From: Rhodocyclaceae bacterium
GTDB lineage: Bacteria; Pseudomonadota; Gammaproteobacteria; Burkholderiales; Rhodocyclaceae
Length of the DNA: 64,000 nucleotides
Direction: 5' to 3'
NCBI GenBank assembly: GCA_028713915.1
Contig: JAQTNK010000010.1
Location: 34,598-98,597 of the forward strand
The notes beneath the pieces were generated by a model, which saw only the letters and a list, made by a program, of their open reading frames with translations, did no database searches and was not told the origin of the DNA. A program made the translations under genes and the position numbers. Below, piece by piece: positions 8,889 to 20,013 of this stretch (within the stretch, counting starts at the first letter, position 1; every line of letters begins with the position of its first letter).

Positions 8889-9314
8889 ATGGGCAACGAC
8901 AACTTCCTGCCACGTCATGCAAAATGGTTTATGGCGCTGGGCGCCGGCAACGCCGCCCTGGCGATCGCCCTCGGCGCCGCCGCCATGCACGGGCTGCGCG
9001 CCCTGCTCGCTGCCAACGATCCGGCCGGATGGTTCGCGACGGCGCTTCACTACCACCAGCTGCATGCGCTCGGGCTGATCCTCGTCGGTCTCGCCGCGGC
9101 ACGCTTTCCGGCCTCGCGCGGGTTCGCCTGGAGCGGCTGGCTGCTCGTCGCCGGTATCGTGCTCTTCTGCGGCAACCTCTACCTGCGCAGCCTCGCCGGC
9201 ATTCACACATTCCACGCCGCCACGCCCTACGGCGGCGGCGCCTTCATCCTGGCCTGGCTGGTCTTCGCTGGCGCCGCGCTGCGGCTGCGGACCACGACAT
9301 CGCAACCTTCGTGA
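8889..9314 (+). CDS. DUF423 inner-membrane protein
   Basis: A 141-residue protein with four predicted membrane helices and the DUF423 features GAAAMHGL and YHQLHALGL. Function is unknown in the family. The ATG follows the rsgA stop directly. A strong palindrome after it separates it from the convergent thiolase gene. Confidence 0.85.
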   Translation: MGNDNFLPRHAKWFMALGAGNAALAIALGAAAMHGLRALLAANDPAGWFATALHYHQLHALGLILVGLAAARFPASRGFAWSGWLLVAGIVLFCGNLYLRSLAGIHTFHAATPYGGGAFILAWLVFAGAALRLRTTTSQPS

Positions 9315-9334
9315 ACGGCGAATCTGAATAGAAA

Positions 9335-9366
9335 AGCGGGCCTGGGGAGCGCTCCCCAGGCCCGCT
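9335..9366. terminator. Bidirectional terminator hairpin
   Basis: A perfect 32-base palindrome (AGCGGGCCTGGGGAGC and its complement) sits between the converging DUF423 and thiolase genes. It is preceded by AAAA and followed by CGTATTGT. Confidence 0.8.
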
Positions 9367-9389
9367 CGTATTGTGCCGCCGCGTCCGGT

Positions 9390-10574
9390 TTAGAGGCGTT
9401 CCCAGACCGTCGTGATGCCTTGGCCGCCGCCGATGCACATGGTGGCGAGGCCGTACTTGCCGCCAGTGCGTTGCAGCTCGTAGAGCAGCTTGGTGACGAT
9501 GAACGCGCCGCTGGCGCCGACCGGATGGCCAAGCGCAATGGCGCCGCCGTTCGGGTTGGTCTTGGCCGGGTCGAGTTCCAGGCCGCGGGCGACGGTGATC
9601 GACTGGGCGGCGAAGGCTTCGTTGGATTCGATGACGTCCATCTTGTCGAGCGTCAGGCCGGCCTTCCTGAGGGCAACCTTGGTCGAGGGGATGGGGCCTT
9701 CGCCCATGACGTCGTTGGGCACGCCGGCGATGGCGTAGGCGACGAGGCGGGCGATGGGCTTGTGCCCGGCGGCGGCCGCCTTGGCGGCATCGGCCAGCAC
9801 CAGGAAGGCGGCGGCATCGTTGATGCCTGAAGCATTGCCGGCGGTGACGGTGCCGTCCTTCTTGAAGGCGGGCTTCATCTTGGCGAGCGTTTCCATCGTC
9901 GTGCCGGCCTTCGGATGCTCGTCGGTATCGAAGATGACGTCGCCCTTGCGGGTCTTGAGCGTGATCGGCACGATCTGCGACTTGAAGTGGCCGGCCGCGA
10001 TGGCGGCCGCGGCGCGCCTTTGCGATTCGACGGCGAAGGCGTCCTGCTGTTCGCGCGTGATGCCCCACTTGACGGCGAGATTCTCGGCCGTCACGCCCAT
10101 GTGGCCGACGCCGAAGGGGTCGGTCAACACGGCGACCATCATGTCGATGGCCTTGGTGTCGCCCATGCGCGCGCCGGAACGCAGCGCCGGCAGCAGGTAG
10201 CCGCCGCGCGACATGACTTCGACGCCGCCGGCGAGGGCGAAGTCGGCGTCGCCGAGCAGGATGGCCTGGGCCGAACTGACGATGGCCTGTTGCGAGGAAC
10301 CGCACAGGCGGTTCACGGCGAAGGTCACCGAATCCATGGACATGCCGCCCTGGATCGTGGCATTGCGGGCGACGTAGGCATAGCGCGCCTCGGTCGGAAT
10401 GCAGTTGCCGACGGTAGCGAAGGTGATCTGCTTGGGATCGACGCCGGAACGCGCGATGGCTTCCTTGACGACGAGGCCGCCCAAGTCTGCCGGTTCCATG
10501 TCCTTCAGTGATCCATTGAAGGTGCCCACGGCGCTGCGTGCGGCACTCAATACGACGACTTCTTTTTCAGCCAT
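9390..10574 (-). CDS. Acetyl-CoA acetyltransferase (thiolase II)
   Basis: A 394-residue thiolase. It has the acyl-accepting Cys91 in NRLCGSS, the NEAF motif, the GHP motif (ALGHPVGASGA) and the C-terminal catalytic CIGGGQG. It interconverts two acetyl-CoA and acetoacetyl-CoA, or longer 3-ketoacyl-CoA as in BktB. A ribosome-binding site GGAG precedes ATG 10574. It stands alone, but could cleave acetoacetyl-CoA formed from the acetoacetate produced by the epoxide pathway at 57-62 kb (inference). Confidence 0.92.
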   Translation of the reverse strand: MAEKEVVVLSAARSAVGTFNGSLKDMEPADLGGLVVKEAIARSGVDPKQITFATVGNCIPTEARYAYVARNATIQGGMSMDSVTFAVNRLCGSSQQAIVSSAQAILLGDADFALAGGVEVMSRGGYLLPALRSGARMGDTKAIDMMVAVLTDPFGVGHMGVTAENLAVKWGITREQQDAFAVESQRRAAAAIAAGHFKSQIVPITLKTRKGDVIFDTDEHPKAGTTMETLAKMKPAFKKDGTVTAGNASGINDAAAFLVLADAAKAAAAGHKPIARLVAYAIAGVPNDVMGEGPIPSTKVALRKAGLTLDKMDVIESNEAFAAQSITVARGLELDPAKTNPNGGAIALGHPVGASGAFIVTKLLYELQRTGGKYGLATMCIGGGQGITTVWERL

Positions 10575-10594
10575 TGTCTGCTCCTAACGAAAAT

Positions 10595-11518
10595 TCAACT
10601 ACCCACCCAGCTGGCGACCCACAGCAGCGCCAGCAGGAATAAAGCCATCACCAAGGTGCGCCACACCAGGCCGATGGTGCTTTGCATGAAATCGGCATCG
10701 GCCTCGTCGTCCAGGCCGAGTTCGGGCCGGTCGGCCATGGCGCCGTCCTGGCGCAAGGGCATGCCGAGCCGGACGCCGAGCGCGCCGGCGCCGCTCGCCA
10801 AGAGGATGCCGGGGCCTTCTTCGGGCCACCGCTGCGCCTGGTTGCGCCAGCAATAAATCGCATCCTCGAAGTCGCCGACCACGGCGAAGGACACCGCCGT
10901 CAGACGCACCGGCAGCCAGTCGATGACGGTGAACGCCTGCGCGGCGAAAGTGCCGAAGTCGCCGAACTCGGCATCGCGGCGCTCGCTCCACTGCTGCTGC
11001 AGCGACAGCGACAGGCGGTAGAGCAGCGCCCCGGCCGGCCCCAGCAGGGCGAAGCAGCAGAATGGCGCAAAGACATGACGATGCGATGACACCAGCGCCT
11101 GCTCTATCGCCAGGCGCGCGACTTCGCTGGAACCCATGTGTTCGGTGCTGCCGCCGCGCCAGGCGGCGAGGAGTTGCCGCGCGCGGTCGAGCTCGCCCAT
11201 GCGCAGCGCCAGATGGATGTCGGTGAAGTAATGGCTGAACTGGCGAAAGCCCGCCGTCAGGTAGAGCACGCCGACGCCGAGCGCCAAGGTGAACAGCGGA
11301 TGGCCGAAGTACGCCAGCGCCGCCTGCACGGCCAGCAGCGCGGCCACCGGCGCCGCCACGCCGGCCGCCCATGCGGCCAGGCCGTGATGACGCTCGCCGG
11401 CGTTGAAGCGCCCTTCGAGGAACAATCCATAGGCGCGCAGCCAAGTCTCGACGCGCGCGGCCGGCAGCGGCTTGGCCTGATCGAGGGCGAGGGCGAGGGC
11501 GATGGCGAATAGGGTCAT
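10595..11518 (-). CDS. cobD: CobD/CbiB family adenosylcobinamide-phosphate synthase-like protein
   Basis: A 307-residue integral membrane protein that begins MTLFAIALALALDQAKPL and has several membrane helices. It includes motifs typical of the CbiB/CobD group found in betaproteobacteria (RFSHYFTDIH-like region, DFEDAIYCWRNQA). The family joins aminopropanol to cobyric acid, but this distant branch may have another role, since no other cobalamin genes are nearby. I chose ATG 11518; the upstream extension of the frame is antisense to the Nudix gene. Confidence 0.7.
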   Translation of the reverse strand: MTLFAIALALALDQAKPLPAARVETWLRAYGLFLEGRFNAGERHHGLAAWAAGVAAPVAALLAVQAALAYFGHPLFTLALGVGVLYLTAGFRQFSHYFTDIHLALRMGELDRARQLLAAWRGGSTEHMGSSEVARLAIEQALVSSHRHVFAPFCCFALLGPAGALLYRLSLSLQQQWSERRDAEFGDFGTFAAQAFTVIDWLPVRLTAVSFAVVGDFEDAIYCWRNQAQRWPEEGPGILLASGAGALGVRLGMPLRQDGAMADRPELGLDDEADADFMQSTIGLVWRTLVMALFLLALLWVASWVGS

Positions 11519-11609
11519 AGGAATTTTGCTGCGTTGCAGCGAGAAGATACCACAGGTTGCGGCGCTGCCGCCCGGCGGCGGGCGGCGGCCGAAAGTAGGG
11601 AAGCGAACC

Positions 11610-12197
11610 CTAGGCGCATTCGGCGCAGAGGAAACGATACAGGCTGACGAGCATGCCCGCGGTGGCGCCCCAGATGTAATAGCCCTTCCAGGGCATCGCC
11701 CAGTATTCGCGCAGCGCTCCGCCGTATTCGAGCTTGTGGCGCTGATGATTGGCGGCATCGAGGAGGAATTCCAGCGGCGGCTCGAAAACGTCGGCGACCT
11801 CGAAATCGTCGAGGCGCAGGTTCAGCGGCGGATTGACGAAGCCGACCACCGGCGTGACGCGAAAACCCGTGCTGGTCAGGTACTCCGGCAGGCAGCCGAG
11901 GACTTCGACCTGCGCCGGCTCGATGCCGACTTCCTCGTGCGCCTCGCGCAGCGCCGTGTCGACGCGGTTGGCGTCATGCGGCTCGCAGCGCCCGCCGGGG
12001 AAGCTCACCTGCCCGGCATGGTCGCGCAAATGCGCCGTGCGCTGGGTCAGCAGCACGGTCATGCCGCTCGCGCGGCGGACGATGGGAATCAGCACGGCGG
12101 CAGGCGTGAGCGCCGTTTGCGGCACGTCGGACTCGGCGACCGCGGCGCCGCCACCGCCGCCGGCGAAACGCTCGCGGATGCGCGCGACCGACAGCAT
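11610..12197 (-). CDS. Nudix hydrolase, CoA pyrophosphatase-like
   Basis: A 195-residue protein carrying a Nudix box from GGRCEPHD to ALREAHEEVGIE and the UPF0035-type region upstream (VSFPGGR), as in CoA pyrophosphatase NudL/YeaB. It would hydrolyse CoA or CoA disulfide to 4'-phosphopantetheine and 3',5'-ADP. The start is ATG 12197; the long upstream continuation is antisense to the amidotransferase gene. Confidence 0.82.
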   Translation of the reverse strand: MLSVARIRERFAGGGGGAAVAESDVPQTALTPAAVLIPIVRRASGMTVLLTQRTAHLRDHAGQVSFPGGRCEPHDANRVDTALREAHEEVGIEPAQVEVLGCLPEYLTSTGFRVTPVVGFVNPPLNLRLDDFEVADVFEPPLEFLLDAANHQRHKLEYGGALREYWAMPWKGYYIWGATAGMLVSLYRFLCAECA

Positions 12198-12374
12198 CAG
12201 CAGCGCGTCTCCGACATCATGGCGTCGCCTTCGCGGCGCCGTTGACCGCGCCCGGGACCATGCACTGGCTGCAGCCCCGCCAGCGCGACGTCGGCCGCCG
12301 ACGTCGCCGGCATGGCCAGCCACGCGGCGCACGCCACGATAGAATGCTGCACTAGTCTTGCCAGGGAAAAATCC

Positions 12375-13073
12375 ATGAAGCCCGTCGCCATCTTTCGTCA
12401 CAGCCCGGGGGAAGGTCCGGGCTATTTTGCCACATTCCTCGATGCCCACTCGGTGCCCTGGCAACTGCACAAGACCGACGCCGGCGCGGCCGTGCCGGAC
12501 GATCCCGACGCCTATTCGGGACTGTGCTTCATGGGCGGCCCGATGAGCGTCAACGACGAGCTGCCGTGGATAGCGCCGACGCTCGCGCTGATCCGCGCCG
12601 CCGTCGCGAAAGACATTCCCGTGATCGGCCACTGCCTCGGCGGCCAGCTGATGTCCAAGGCACTCGGCGGCGCCATCGGGCGCAATCCGGTCAAGGAGAT
12701 CGGCTGGGGCAAGGTCGCCGTCGCCGACGCGGCGGCCACGCCGTGGCTGGGCGACATCGACGCCTTCGACGCCTTCCACTGGCACGGCGAGACTTTCACG
12801 ATCCCGGACGGCGCCACGCGCATCCTCGCCAGCCCGTACTGCGCCAACCAGGCTTTCGTCATGGGCCCGCACCTCGGCATGCAATGCCACGTCGAGATGA
12901 CGGAAGCGCTGATCCGCTTGTGGAACCAGCAGTGGGCGGCGGAAAGCGCGACGCCCAGCGCCTCGGTGCAGACGCCGGAGCAGATGTACGAAGGCATCGA
13001 GGCGCGCATCGCGGCGATGCGACTGGCGGCGGATCGGCTCTATGCCAAATGGATAGACGGCTTGCGCGACTGA
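12375..13073 (+). CDS. Type 1 glutamine amidotransferase (GMP synthase-like)
   Basis: A 232-residue class I glutamine amidotransferase. It has the nucleophile in GHCLGGQL and the His/Glu pair in GMQCHVEMT. Without an attached synthetase domain it belongs to the YLR126C/GAT group of stand-alone proteins whose acceptor is unknown. ATG 12375 begins MKPVAIFRHS. It is divergent from the Nudix gene, with about 180 bases between. Confidence 0.82.
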   Translation: MKPVAIFRHSPGEGPGYFATFLDAHSVPWQLHKTDAGAAVPDDPDAYSGLCFMGGPMSVNDELPWIAPTLALIRAAVAKDIPVIGHCLGGQLMSKALGGAIGRNPVKEIGWGKVAVADAAATPWLGDIDAFDAFHWHGETFTIPDGATRILASPYCANQAFVMGPHLGMQCHVEMTEALIRLWNQQWAAESATPSASVQTPEQMYEGIEARIAAMRLAADRLYAKWIDGLRD

Positions 13074-13165
13074 TGGCTGCCTGATGCCGTCGCGTCGCGG
13101 CACGGCGGCGGCACTCCGCGCGGGCGCGACGGGCTCGATTGCGAGCGCGCGCCGGCGTCAACCGC

Positions 13166-13660
13166 TCAGTCGCGGAAGTTGCCGTATTGCAAGGGAAAGT
13201 CGGTCACCGACGTCTTCACCAGCGCGATCGCTTCCTGCAGCAAGTCGCGCTTGGCGCCGGTGACGCGCACGGCGTCGCCCTGGATGGTGGCCTGCACCTT
13301 GAGCTTGCTGTCCTTGATCATCTTGACGATCTTCTTCGCCAGTTCCTGCTCGATGCCGAGCTTGATCTTGAGTTCCTGCTTGGCCTTGTTGCCGGAGATG
13401 ACCTGCACGGCGCCGACGTCGAGGCGCTTGGTGCTTTCGCGCTCCTTCTTTTCCATCTCGGGAAAAAGGATGTCCTTGACCTGGCTGAGCTGGAATTCGG
13501 AGTCGCCCCAGATCGTGATGAGCTTGTCCTTCTCGTTGAGCTCGGCTTTGGCGCTGGTGCCCTTGAAGTCGTAGCGGTTGCCGATGTGGCGGCCGGCCAC
13601 ATCGACGGCGTTCTTGAGCGCGACCATGTCGGCTTCTGAAGTGATATCGAATGACGGCAT
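13166..13660 (-). CDS. yajQ: YajQ family nucleotide-binding protein
   Basis: A 164-residue UPF0234 protein, near-canonical from MPSFDIT to the end QYGNFRD. The family has two ferredoxin-like domains, and members bind nucleotides (cyclic di-GMP in Xanthomonas). ATG 13660 is preceded by a GGAG-type ribosome-binding site. It is a single gene. Confidence 0.92.
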   Translation of the reverse strand: MPSFDITSEADMVALKNAVDVAGRHIGNRYDFKGTSAKAELNEKDKLITIWGDSEFQLSQVKDILFPEMEKKERESTKRLDVGAVQVISGNKAKQELKIKLGIEQELAKKIVKMIKDSKLKVQATIQGDAVRVTGAKRDLLQEAIALVKTSVTDFPLQYGNFRD

Positions 13661-13718
13661 GGCAGTCTCCCCGATTGAATAGTGATGACGCGATTATCGC
13701 AAATCGCGGTCGTGCGCG

Positions 13719-14372
13719 TCAGCGCCGCCGCCACACCATCCAGCGCTCGCGCCCGGCGAACACCGGGATCGAATCGGCGACGGCTTCATCCGCCTCGAGA
13801 TCGAAATACGGCGCCAGCAATTCTTCCAGCGCTTGCCGCACGATCGGAAACGGCGGCCCCTTGAGTTCGTCGCCGAAGAGATAGAAGCCGGCGAGGCAGC
13901 CGCCGGCGTCGAGCAGTTGCGCCATGCGTTCGCCATAATCCGGCCACAGCTTGCGCGGCAGGGCGCAGAGGAAAGCGCGCTCATAGACGAGCGCGTAGGG
14001 CAGCTCCGGCCGATGGGCGAAGAAATCCGCCTGCACCAGCGTGCCGTTCCAGTCGCCGAGGTTGCGGCGCGCGCTGTCGACGGCGCCGGCGGAAAAGTCC
14101 AGCGCCGTCACCGCCCAGCCGAGCCGGTCGAGGAAGGCCGCATCGTGGGCGCTGCCGCACCCGGGGACCAGCACGCGGCGCGGCTGGCCGGCCGGGTCGC
14201 GGCTGCCGTGCCGCGCGGCGAAGGCCTGCAGCGCCGCCGGCACGCCGCCGGCATCCCAGGGCGTGACGCCCTTGTCGAAGCGATGGTCCCAGAACGCCGG
14301 GTGTTCCGGGCGCTGCTGGTCCGGCTTGTCCGGCTTGGAAATGGCGATGAGGTCCGCAGGCGCCGCGATCAG
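13719..14372 (-). CDS. Thiopurine methyltransferase-like SAM-dependent methyltransferase
   Basis: Class I methyltransferase with the SAM-binding motif [12 protein letters not shown], the acidic VTALDFS strand and a TPMT-like pattern ([19 protein letters not shown]). No ATG, GTG or TTG lies between the ppnP stop and the conserved sequence. A CTG at 14372 that overlaps the ppnP stop is the best candidate, so the exact N-terminus is uncertain. Substrate unknown. Confidence 0.78.
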   Translation of the reverse strand: MIAAPADLIAISKPDKPDQQRPEHPAFWDHRFDKGVTPWDAGGVPAALQAFAARHGSRDPAGQPRRVLVPGCGSAHDAAFLDRLGWAVTALDFSAGAVDSARRNLGDWNGTLVQADFFAHRPELPYALVYERAFLCALPRKLWPDYGERMAQLLDAGGCLAGFYLFGDELKGPPFPIVRQALEELLAPYFDLEADEAVADSIPVFAGRERWMVWRRR

Positions 14373-14683
14373 CCGAAGTGGCAGACGTAGTGGTACGCCT
14401 CGCCGCTCACTTCGATGTCGAAGCTGGAATTGCCGGGAACGCTGAAGCTCTGGCCGGCGCCGTAGGTCTTCCACTCGGCTTCATCCTTGAGGCGCACGCG
14501 GCAGGAACCGGCGACGCCTTCCATGATCTCGGGAGCGCCGGTGTTGAAGGTCAGCGTCGCCGGCAGAATCACGCCGACGCTCTTCCTGGTGCCATCGGCG
14601 AACTGCACGGTGTGACTGACGCACTTGCCGTCGAAATAGACGTTGGCTTTCTTGACGACGGATACGTTATCGAATTGCGACAT
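14369..14683 (-). CDS. ppnP: Pyrimidine/purine nucleoside phosphorylase (DUF1255)
   Basis: A 104-residue cupin-type protein running from [20 protein letters not shown] to the end YHYVCHFG, matching the PpnP/DUF1255 family that phosphorolyses diverse nucleosides. It sits between DUF2788 and the methyltransferase gene, both on the same strand and with almost no gap. Confidence 0.88.
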   Translation of the reverse strand: MSQFDNVSVVKKANVYFDGKCVSHTVQFADGTRKSVGVILPATLTFNTGAPEIMEGVAGSCRVRLKDEAEWKTYGAGQSFSVPGNSSFDIEVSGEAYHYVCHFG

Positions 14684-14686
14684 GGA

Positions 14687-14899
14687 TCAGATTCCCCACA
14701 TTTTCTCGATGATGGTCTTGGCGATGAAACCCAGCATGCCGAACGACAGCACGAAGAACAGCACGAAGGCGCCGAACTTGCCGGCGTTCGAGCGATAGGC
14801 GAGTTCGCCGATGATGAACAGCATGTAGAGCATGAACAGCCCGAGGCCCCACGTGACGCCCCAGTGCGCGAACTGCTCTTCGGTGACGCCGAACGGCAT
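14687..14899 (-). CDS. DUF2788 small membrane protein
   Basis: A 70-residue protein with two membrane helices and the DUF2788 pattern (TEEQFAHWGVTWGLG, then GKFGAFVLFFVLSFGMLGFI). It is found next to argG in many betaproteobacteria. Function unknown. It lies 3 bases after the argG stop. Confidence 0.85.
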   Translation of the reverse strand: MPFGVTEEQFAHWGVTWGLGLFMLYMLFIIGELAYRSNAGKFGAFVLFFVLSFGMLGFIAKTIIEKMWGI

Positions 14900-14902
14900 G
14901 GC

Positions 14903-16147
<1,245 letters not shown>

Positions 16148-16157
16148 AGGATTCCAC

Positions 16158-17084
16158 TCACTTGGTTTCGAGATGTCCGAGCAGGAGGTACTCCATCAGC
16201 GCCTTTTGCGCATGGAGGCGGTTCTCCGCTTCGTCCCAGACGACGCTTTGCGGCCCGTCGATCACTTCGGCCGCGACTTCCTCGCCGCGATGCGCGGGCA
16301 GGCAATGCATGAACACGGCCGCCGGCTTCGCCTGCTTCATCATGTCGGCGTCGACCTGCCAGTCGGCGAAATCGCGCAGGCGTTCGTCGTTCTCCGCCTC
16401 GAAGCCCATGCTGGTCCACACGTCGGTGGTGACGAGGTCGGCGCCGCGCGCAGCAATCATCGGATCGGCGAACTCTTCGTAGTGCCCGGTGCCGTGGAGG
16501 CCGGCGCGCTCGGGCTCGATTTCGTAGCCCGGCGGCGTGGACACGCGGACATTGAAATCGAAAACCTCGGCGGCCTGCAGCCAGGTGTTGCAGACGTTGT
16601 TGGAGTCGCCGATCCAGGTCACCGTCTTGCCCTGGATCGGACCGCGGTGCTCGATGTACGTATAGATGTCGGCGAGGATCTGGCAGGGGTGGTATTCGTT
16701 GGTCAGGCCATTGATCACCGGCACGCGCGAATTGGCGGCGAAGCGCTCGATGATGTCCTGCTCGAAAGTGCGGATCATGACGATGTCGCTCATGCGCGAA
16801 ATCACCTGCGCCGCATCCTCCACCGGCTCGCCGCGGCCGAGCTGCGAGTCGCGCGTATTGAGGTAGATCGCCGAGCCGCCGAGCTGCTGCATGCCGGCTT
16901 CGAAGGACAGGCGCGTGCGCGTGCTGGCCTTCTCGAAAATCATCACCAGCGTGCGGTCCTGCAGCGGCCAGTACTGCTGGTAGGACTTGAACTGCTGCTT
17001 GATCCAGCGCGTGCGCACGAAAATGTGGTCCAGCTCTTCGCGCGTGAGATCCATGAGCTGCAGGAAGTGTTTGAGCGCGGCCAT
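16158..17084 (-). CDS. argF: Ornithine carbamoyltransferase
   Basis: A 308-residue enzyme with the carbamoyl-phosphate motif STRTR ([13 protein letters not shown]), the HPxQ-type HPCQ and the ornithine-binding [11 protein letters not shown]. It forms citrulline from ornithine. It lies one base after the argD stop. Confidence 0.96.
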   Translation of the reverse strand: MAALKHFLQLMDLTREELDHIFVRTRWIKQQFKSYQQYWPLQDRTLVMIFEKASTRTRLSFEAGMQQLGGSAIYLNTRDSQLGRGEPVEDAAQVISRMSDIVMIRTFEQDIIERFAANSRVPVINGLTNEYHPCQILADIYTYIEHRGPIQGKTVTWIGDSNNVCNTWLQAAEVFDFNVRVSTPPGYEIEPERAGLHGTGHYEEFADPMIAARGADLVTTDVWTSMGFEAENDERLRDFADWQVDADMMKQAKPAAVFMHCLPAHRGEEVAAEVIDGPQSVVWDEAENRLHAQKALMEYLLLGHLETK

Positions 17085-17085
17085 G

Positions 17086-18258
17086 TCAGGCTCCTAGGAA
17101 CTTCTTCACCAGCGATGCCAGCGCCTCGACGAGCTGCTTCGCCTCGGCATCCGACAGCACCAGCGGCGGCAGCAGGCGGATCACCTTGTCGGCGGTGACA
17201 TTGATGAGCAGCCCCGCGTCGAGCGCCTGAGTGACGAGTTCGCCGCAGGCGCGGTCGAGCTCGATGCCGATCATGAGGCCGTCGCCGCGGATGTCGACGA
17301 CGCCGGCAACGCCTTCGAACCGCTCCTGGAGGCCGGCGCGGATATTGGCGCCGAGCTGGGCGGCGCGATCCAGCAAGCCGTCGCCGATGATGACATCGAG
17401 CGTCGTCAGCGCGGCGACGCAGGCGAACGGATTGCCGCCGAACGTCGAGCCGTGATTGCCGGGCTTGAATACCGCGGCGGCATTGCCCGCGGCAAGACAG
17501 GCGCCGATGGGCACGCCGGAGCCGAGACCCTTTGCCAGCGTCATGACGTCGGGCTTCACGCCCGCATGCTGATGGGCGAACCAGGCGCCGGTGCGGCCGA
17601 CGCCGCACTGCACCTCGTCGACCATGAACAGCCAGCCCTTGTCGTCGCAGATGCGGCGCAGGGCGCGCATGTAGTCGTTGTGCGCGATATTGACGCCGCC
17701 TTCGCCCTGGATCGGCTCGAACAGCACGGCGACGACGTTCGGATTGTTGGCGGCGACCTGTTCGACGGCCGGCAGGTCGTCGAAGGGCACGCGCACGAAG
17801 CCGGACACCAGCGGCTCGAAGCCGGCCTGCACCTTGCGGTTGCCGGTGGCCGACAGCGTCGCCATGGTGCGGCCGTGGAAGGCCTTTTCCATGACGATGA
17901 TCGCCGGATTGTCGATGCCCTTCTGGTGGCCGTAGAGGCGCGCCAGCTTGATGGCCGCCTCGTTGGCCTCGCAGCCGGAATTGCAGAAGAACACCTCGTC
18001 CATGCCGGCGAGCGCGGTGAGCTTGTCCGCCAGCAGTTCCTGTTCGCGGACGCGATAAATGTTGGATGTGTGGATCAGCCGGCCCGCCTGTTCGGCCAAG
18101 GCCTTGACCAGGCGCGGATGATTGTGGCCGAGCGTATTGACGGCGATGCCGGCGAGCGCGTCGAGATAGCGGCGCCCCTGCTCGTCATAAACATGACAAC
18201 CCTGGCCGTGGGTAAATGCCACGGGCAGCCGCACATAGGTATTCATCACGTGAGACAT
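17086..18258 (-). CDS. argD: Acetylornithine aminotransferase
   Basis: A 390-residue class III PLP aminotransferase. The PLP lysine lies in MTLAKGLGSGVPIGA and the FFCNSGCEANEAAIKLAR motif is present. ATG 18258 (MSHVMNTYVRLP) is preferred to the longer frame starting at 18288. First gene of the arg run. Confidence 0.93.
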   Translation of the reverse strand: MSHVMNTYVRLPVAFTHGQGCHVYDEQGRRYLDALAGIAVNTLGHNHPRLVKALAEQAGRLIHTSNIYRVREQELLADKLTALAGMDEVFFCNSGCEANEAAIKLARLYGHQKGIDNPAIIVMEKAFHGRTMATLSATGNRKVQAGFEPLVSGFVRVPFDDLPAVEQVAANNPNVVAVLFEPIQGEGGVNIAHNDYMRALRRICDDKGWLFMVDEVQCGVGRTGAWFAHQHAGVKPDVMTLAKGLGSGVPIGACLAAGNAAAVFKPGNHGSTFGGNPFACVAALTTLDVIIGDGLLDRAAQLGANIRAGLQERFEGVAGVVDIRGDGLMIGIELDRACGELVTQALDAGLLINVTADKVIRLLPPLVLSDAEAKQLVEALASLVKKFLGA

Positions 18259-18368
18259 GGGATACTTGCTCCGCGTTAAAAAAGACACGGCGACCCGCCA
18301 TGTGGCCGCCGTGCTTGCGAAACGGCGTATCTTAAGTGAAAGCGCCTTGTATAGGAAGCCCCACGGCC

Positions 18369-19127
18369 ATGCGCATCGCGATCTTCAACCAGAAAGGCGG
18401 CGTCGGCAAAACGACCACCGCCCTCAATCTCGCGGCGGCGCTGGCACGGCATGAACAACGGGTCTTGCTCGTCGACCTCGATCCGCAGGCGCACCTTTCA
18501 GCCATTCACGGCCGCGCCCTCGGCGAGGTGGCGACGAGCATCTTCGCCTTCTACCACGACAATCGGCCGCTGCCGGAACTCGAGATCGAGTGGACCGGCA
18601 TCGGCCGCCTGATCCCGGCGCATACCGAACTCATCAAGGTCGATTCGCTGTTCGGCAAGGGGCCGAACATCCTCAACAAATTGAACCGGGGTCTCGCCGA
18701 ATGCGAAGACGGGCGCACGGTCATCGTCGACTGCTGCCCGTTCCTCGGCGTGCTGTCGCTGAATGCCATTTTTGCCGCCGACAAGGTGCTCGTGCCGATC
18801 GCGTCCGATTACCTGTCGCTGCGCGGCGCGCTGCAGATCGACCGCACGCTGAAAGCCATCGAGCCGGTGCTGAAACGGCGCGTGGACCGGCGCTACCTGC
18901 TGACGCGCTTCGATCGGCGACGCAAGATGAGTTTTGAAGTGCAGTCGCGGCTGCGCGAACAATTCGGCGCGGACGTCTGCCAGACCACGATTTCGGAAAA
19001 TGTCGCCGTCGCCGAGGCGCCGGCACTGAATCGCGACATCTTTTCGCACGCCGCCAACAGCCGCGGCGCGCAGGACTACGAAACCTTGCGCGATGAACTC
19101 GTCGCCGCGGGCTTCTTCAGCAGGTAG
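18369..19127 (+). CDS. parA: ParA family ATPase
   Basis: A 252-residue deviant Walker A ATPase ([14 protein letters not shown] at about residues 10-23, LVDLDPQAH after). No parB is beside it, so this is an orphan ParA/MinD-type protein that positions an unknown cargo. Its end overlaps the converging 74-aa gene by 11 bases. Confidence 0.85.
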   Translation: MRIAIFNQKGGVGKTTTALNLAAALARHEQRVLLVDLDPQAHLSAIHGRALGEVATSIFAFYHDNRPLPELEIEWTGIGRLIPAHTELIKVDSLFGKGPNILNKLNRGLAECEDGRTVIVDCCPFLGVLSLNAIFAADKVLVPIASDYLSLRGALQIDRTLKAIEPVLKRRVDRRYLLTRFDRRRKMSFEVQSRLREQFGADVCQTTISENVAVAEAPALNRDIFSHAANSRGAQDYETLRDELVAAGFFSR

Positions 19128-19341
19128 CGATCAAGCGGGCCACATCCTCGAAGTTGGCGGACGGGCCGCGTACGGCATCGACCATCGGCATGCATTCGAT
19201 GATTTCGCAGCCGTGGTACATCTGCCGCAGCTTGCGTTCGGCATCGCCGCCGTCGCGACCGTGGATCAGTAGATTATCGACCGTCAAGCCGTCGCGGGTG
19301 CGAATCCGGAAGCCATACTTTGTCATTGCCGGGGCCTGCAT
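19117..19341 (-). CDS. Small conserved hypothetical protein
   Basis: A 74-residue protein, not recognised. It reads like a compact alpha/beta domain ([32 protein letters not shown]). A good ribosome-binding site (AGGAAGGGG) lies about 8 bases upstream of ATG 19341. It overlaps the end of parA head-on. The upstream 135 bases (19405-19538) hold no gene. Confidence 0.65.
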   Translation of the reverse strand: MQAPAMTKYGFRIRTRDGLTVDNLLIHGRDGGDAERKLRQMYHGCEIIECMPMVDAVRGPSANFEDVARLIATC

Positions 19342-19538
19342 GAACAATCCCCTTCCTGTCAATAATATTATTACCAATATATCCAGAAAATTATGACAAA
19401 TCAAGCTGGCGCTTGCCTATCGCCAGGTCTCCCGCTGTTCCAGGATTTTCCTTGCGGCGTGAAGCCGGCGCCTTCGACGCAGCGTGCCGCGGGCATTGGC
19501 GCGCCGATGTCCGCATCCGGCGCCGGGCGGCGCCCAAC

Positions 19539-19572
19539 GAAAAATCGCCCGCCGGCCGAAGGCCAGCGGGCG
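19539..19572 (-). terminator. Rho-independent terminator of rpsT
   Basis: On the - strand the stem CGCCCGCTGGCC pairs with GGCCGGCGGGCG around a TTC loop (one mismatch), followed by ATTTTT. It lies 22 bases beyond the rpsT stop. Confidence 0.88.
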
Positions 19573-19594
19573 ACGGAACCGCAACCGACTGTGG

Positions 19595-19855
19595 TCAGAG
19601 CGCCTTGATGGCGGCGGTCAGACGGCTCTTGTGACGAGCAGCCTTGTTCTTGTGAATGATGTTCTTGTCGGCGATGGAGTCGATGATGCCTTGCGACTCC
19701 GTGAACACCGCCTGGGCGGCAGCCTTGTCGCCGGCATCGACAGCCTTTTGCACCTTCTTGATCGCGGTGCGCAGGGTCGAGCGTAGGCTCATGTTGTGGG
19801 AACGCTGCTTGACGGCTTGGCGGGCGCGCTTGCGCGCTTGTGCGGAATTGGCCAT
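19595..19855 (-). CDS. rpsT: 30S ribosomal protein S20
   Basis: An 86-residue basic protein beginning [14 protein letters not shown] and ending [10 protein letters not shown], the classical S20 pattern. It binds 16S rRNA early in assembly. The true start is ATG 19855 rather than the extended frame. It is divergent from murJ. Confidence 0.96.
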   Translation of the reverse strand: MANSAQARKRARQAVKQRSHNMSLRSTLRTAIKKVQKAVDAGDKAAAQAVFTESQGIIDSIADKNIIHKNKAARHKSRLTAAIKAL

Positions 19856-20013
19856 GAACTGGAATCCGGTGAGGTTCTGGAAAATGTACTCAGAGCCGGC
19901 AAACTTCCGCCTTGGCGGGCGACATGCCGGAACTGAAAGGGGCGGATTATAGGGGTTTCCTCCCCCCAATGCAAGGCGCCTGAAACCGGCACGAGCCGGT
20001 AGCATGCGTGACC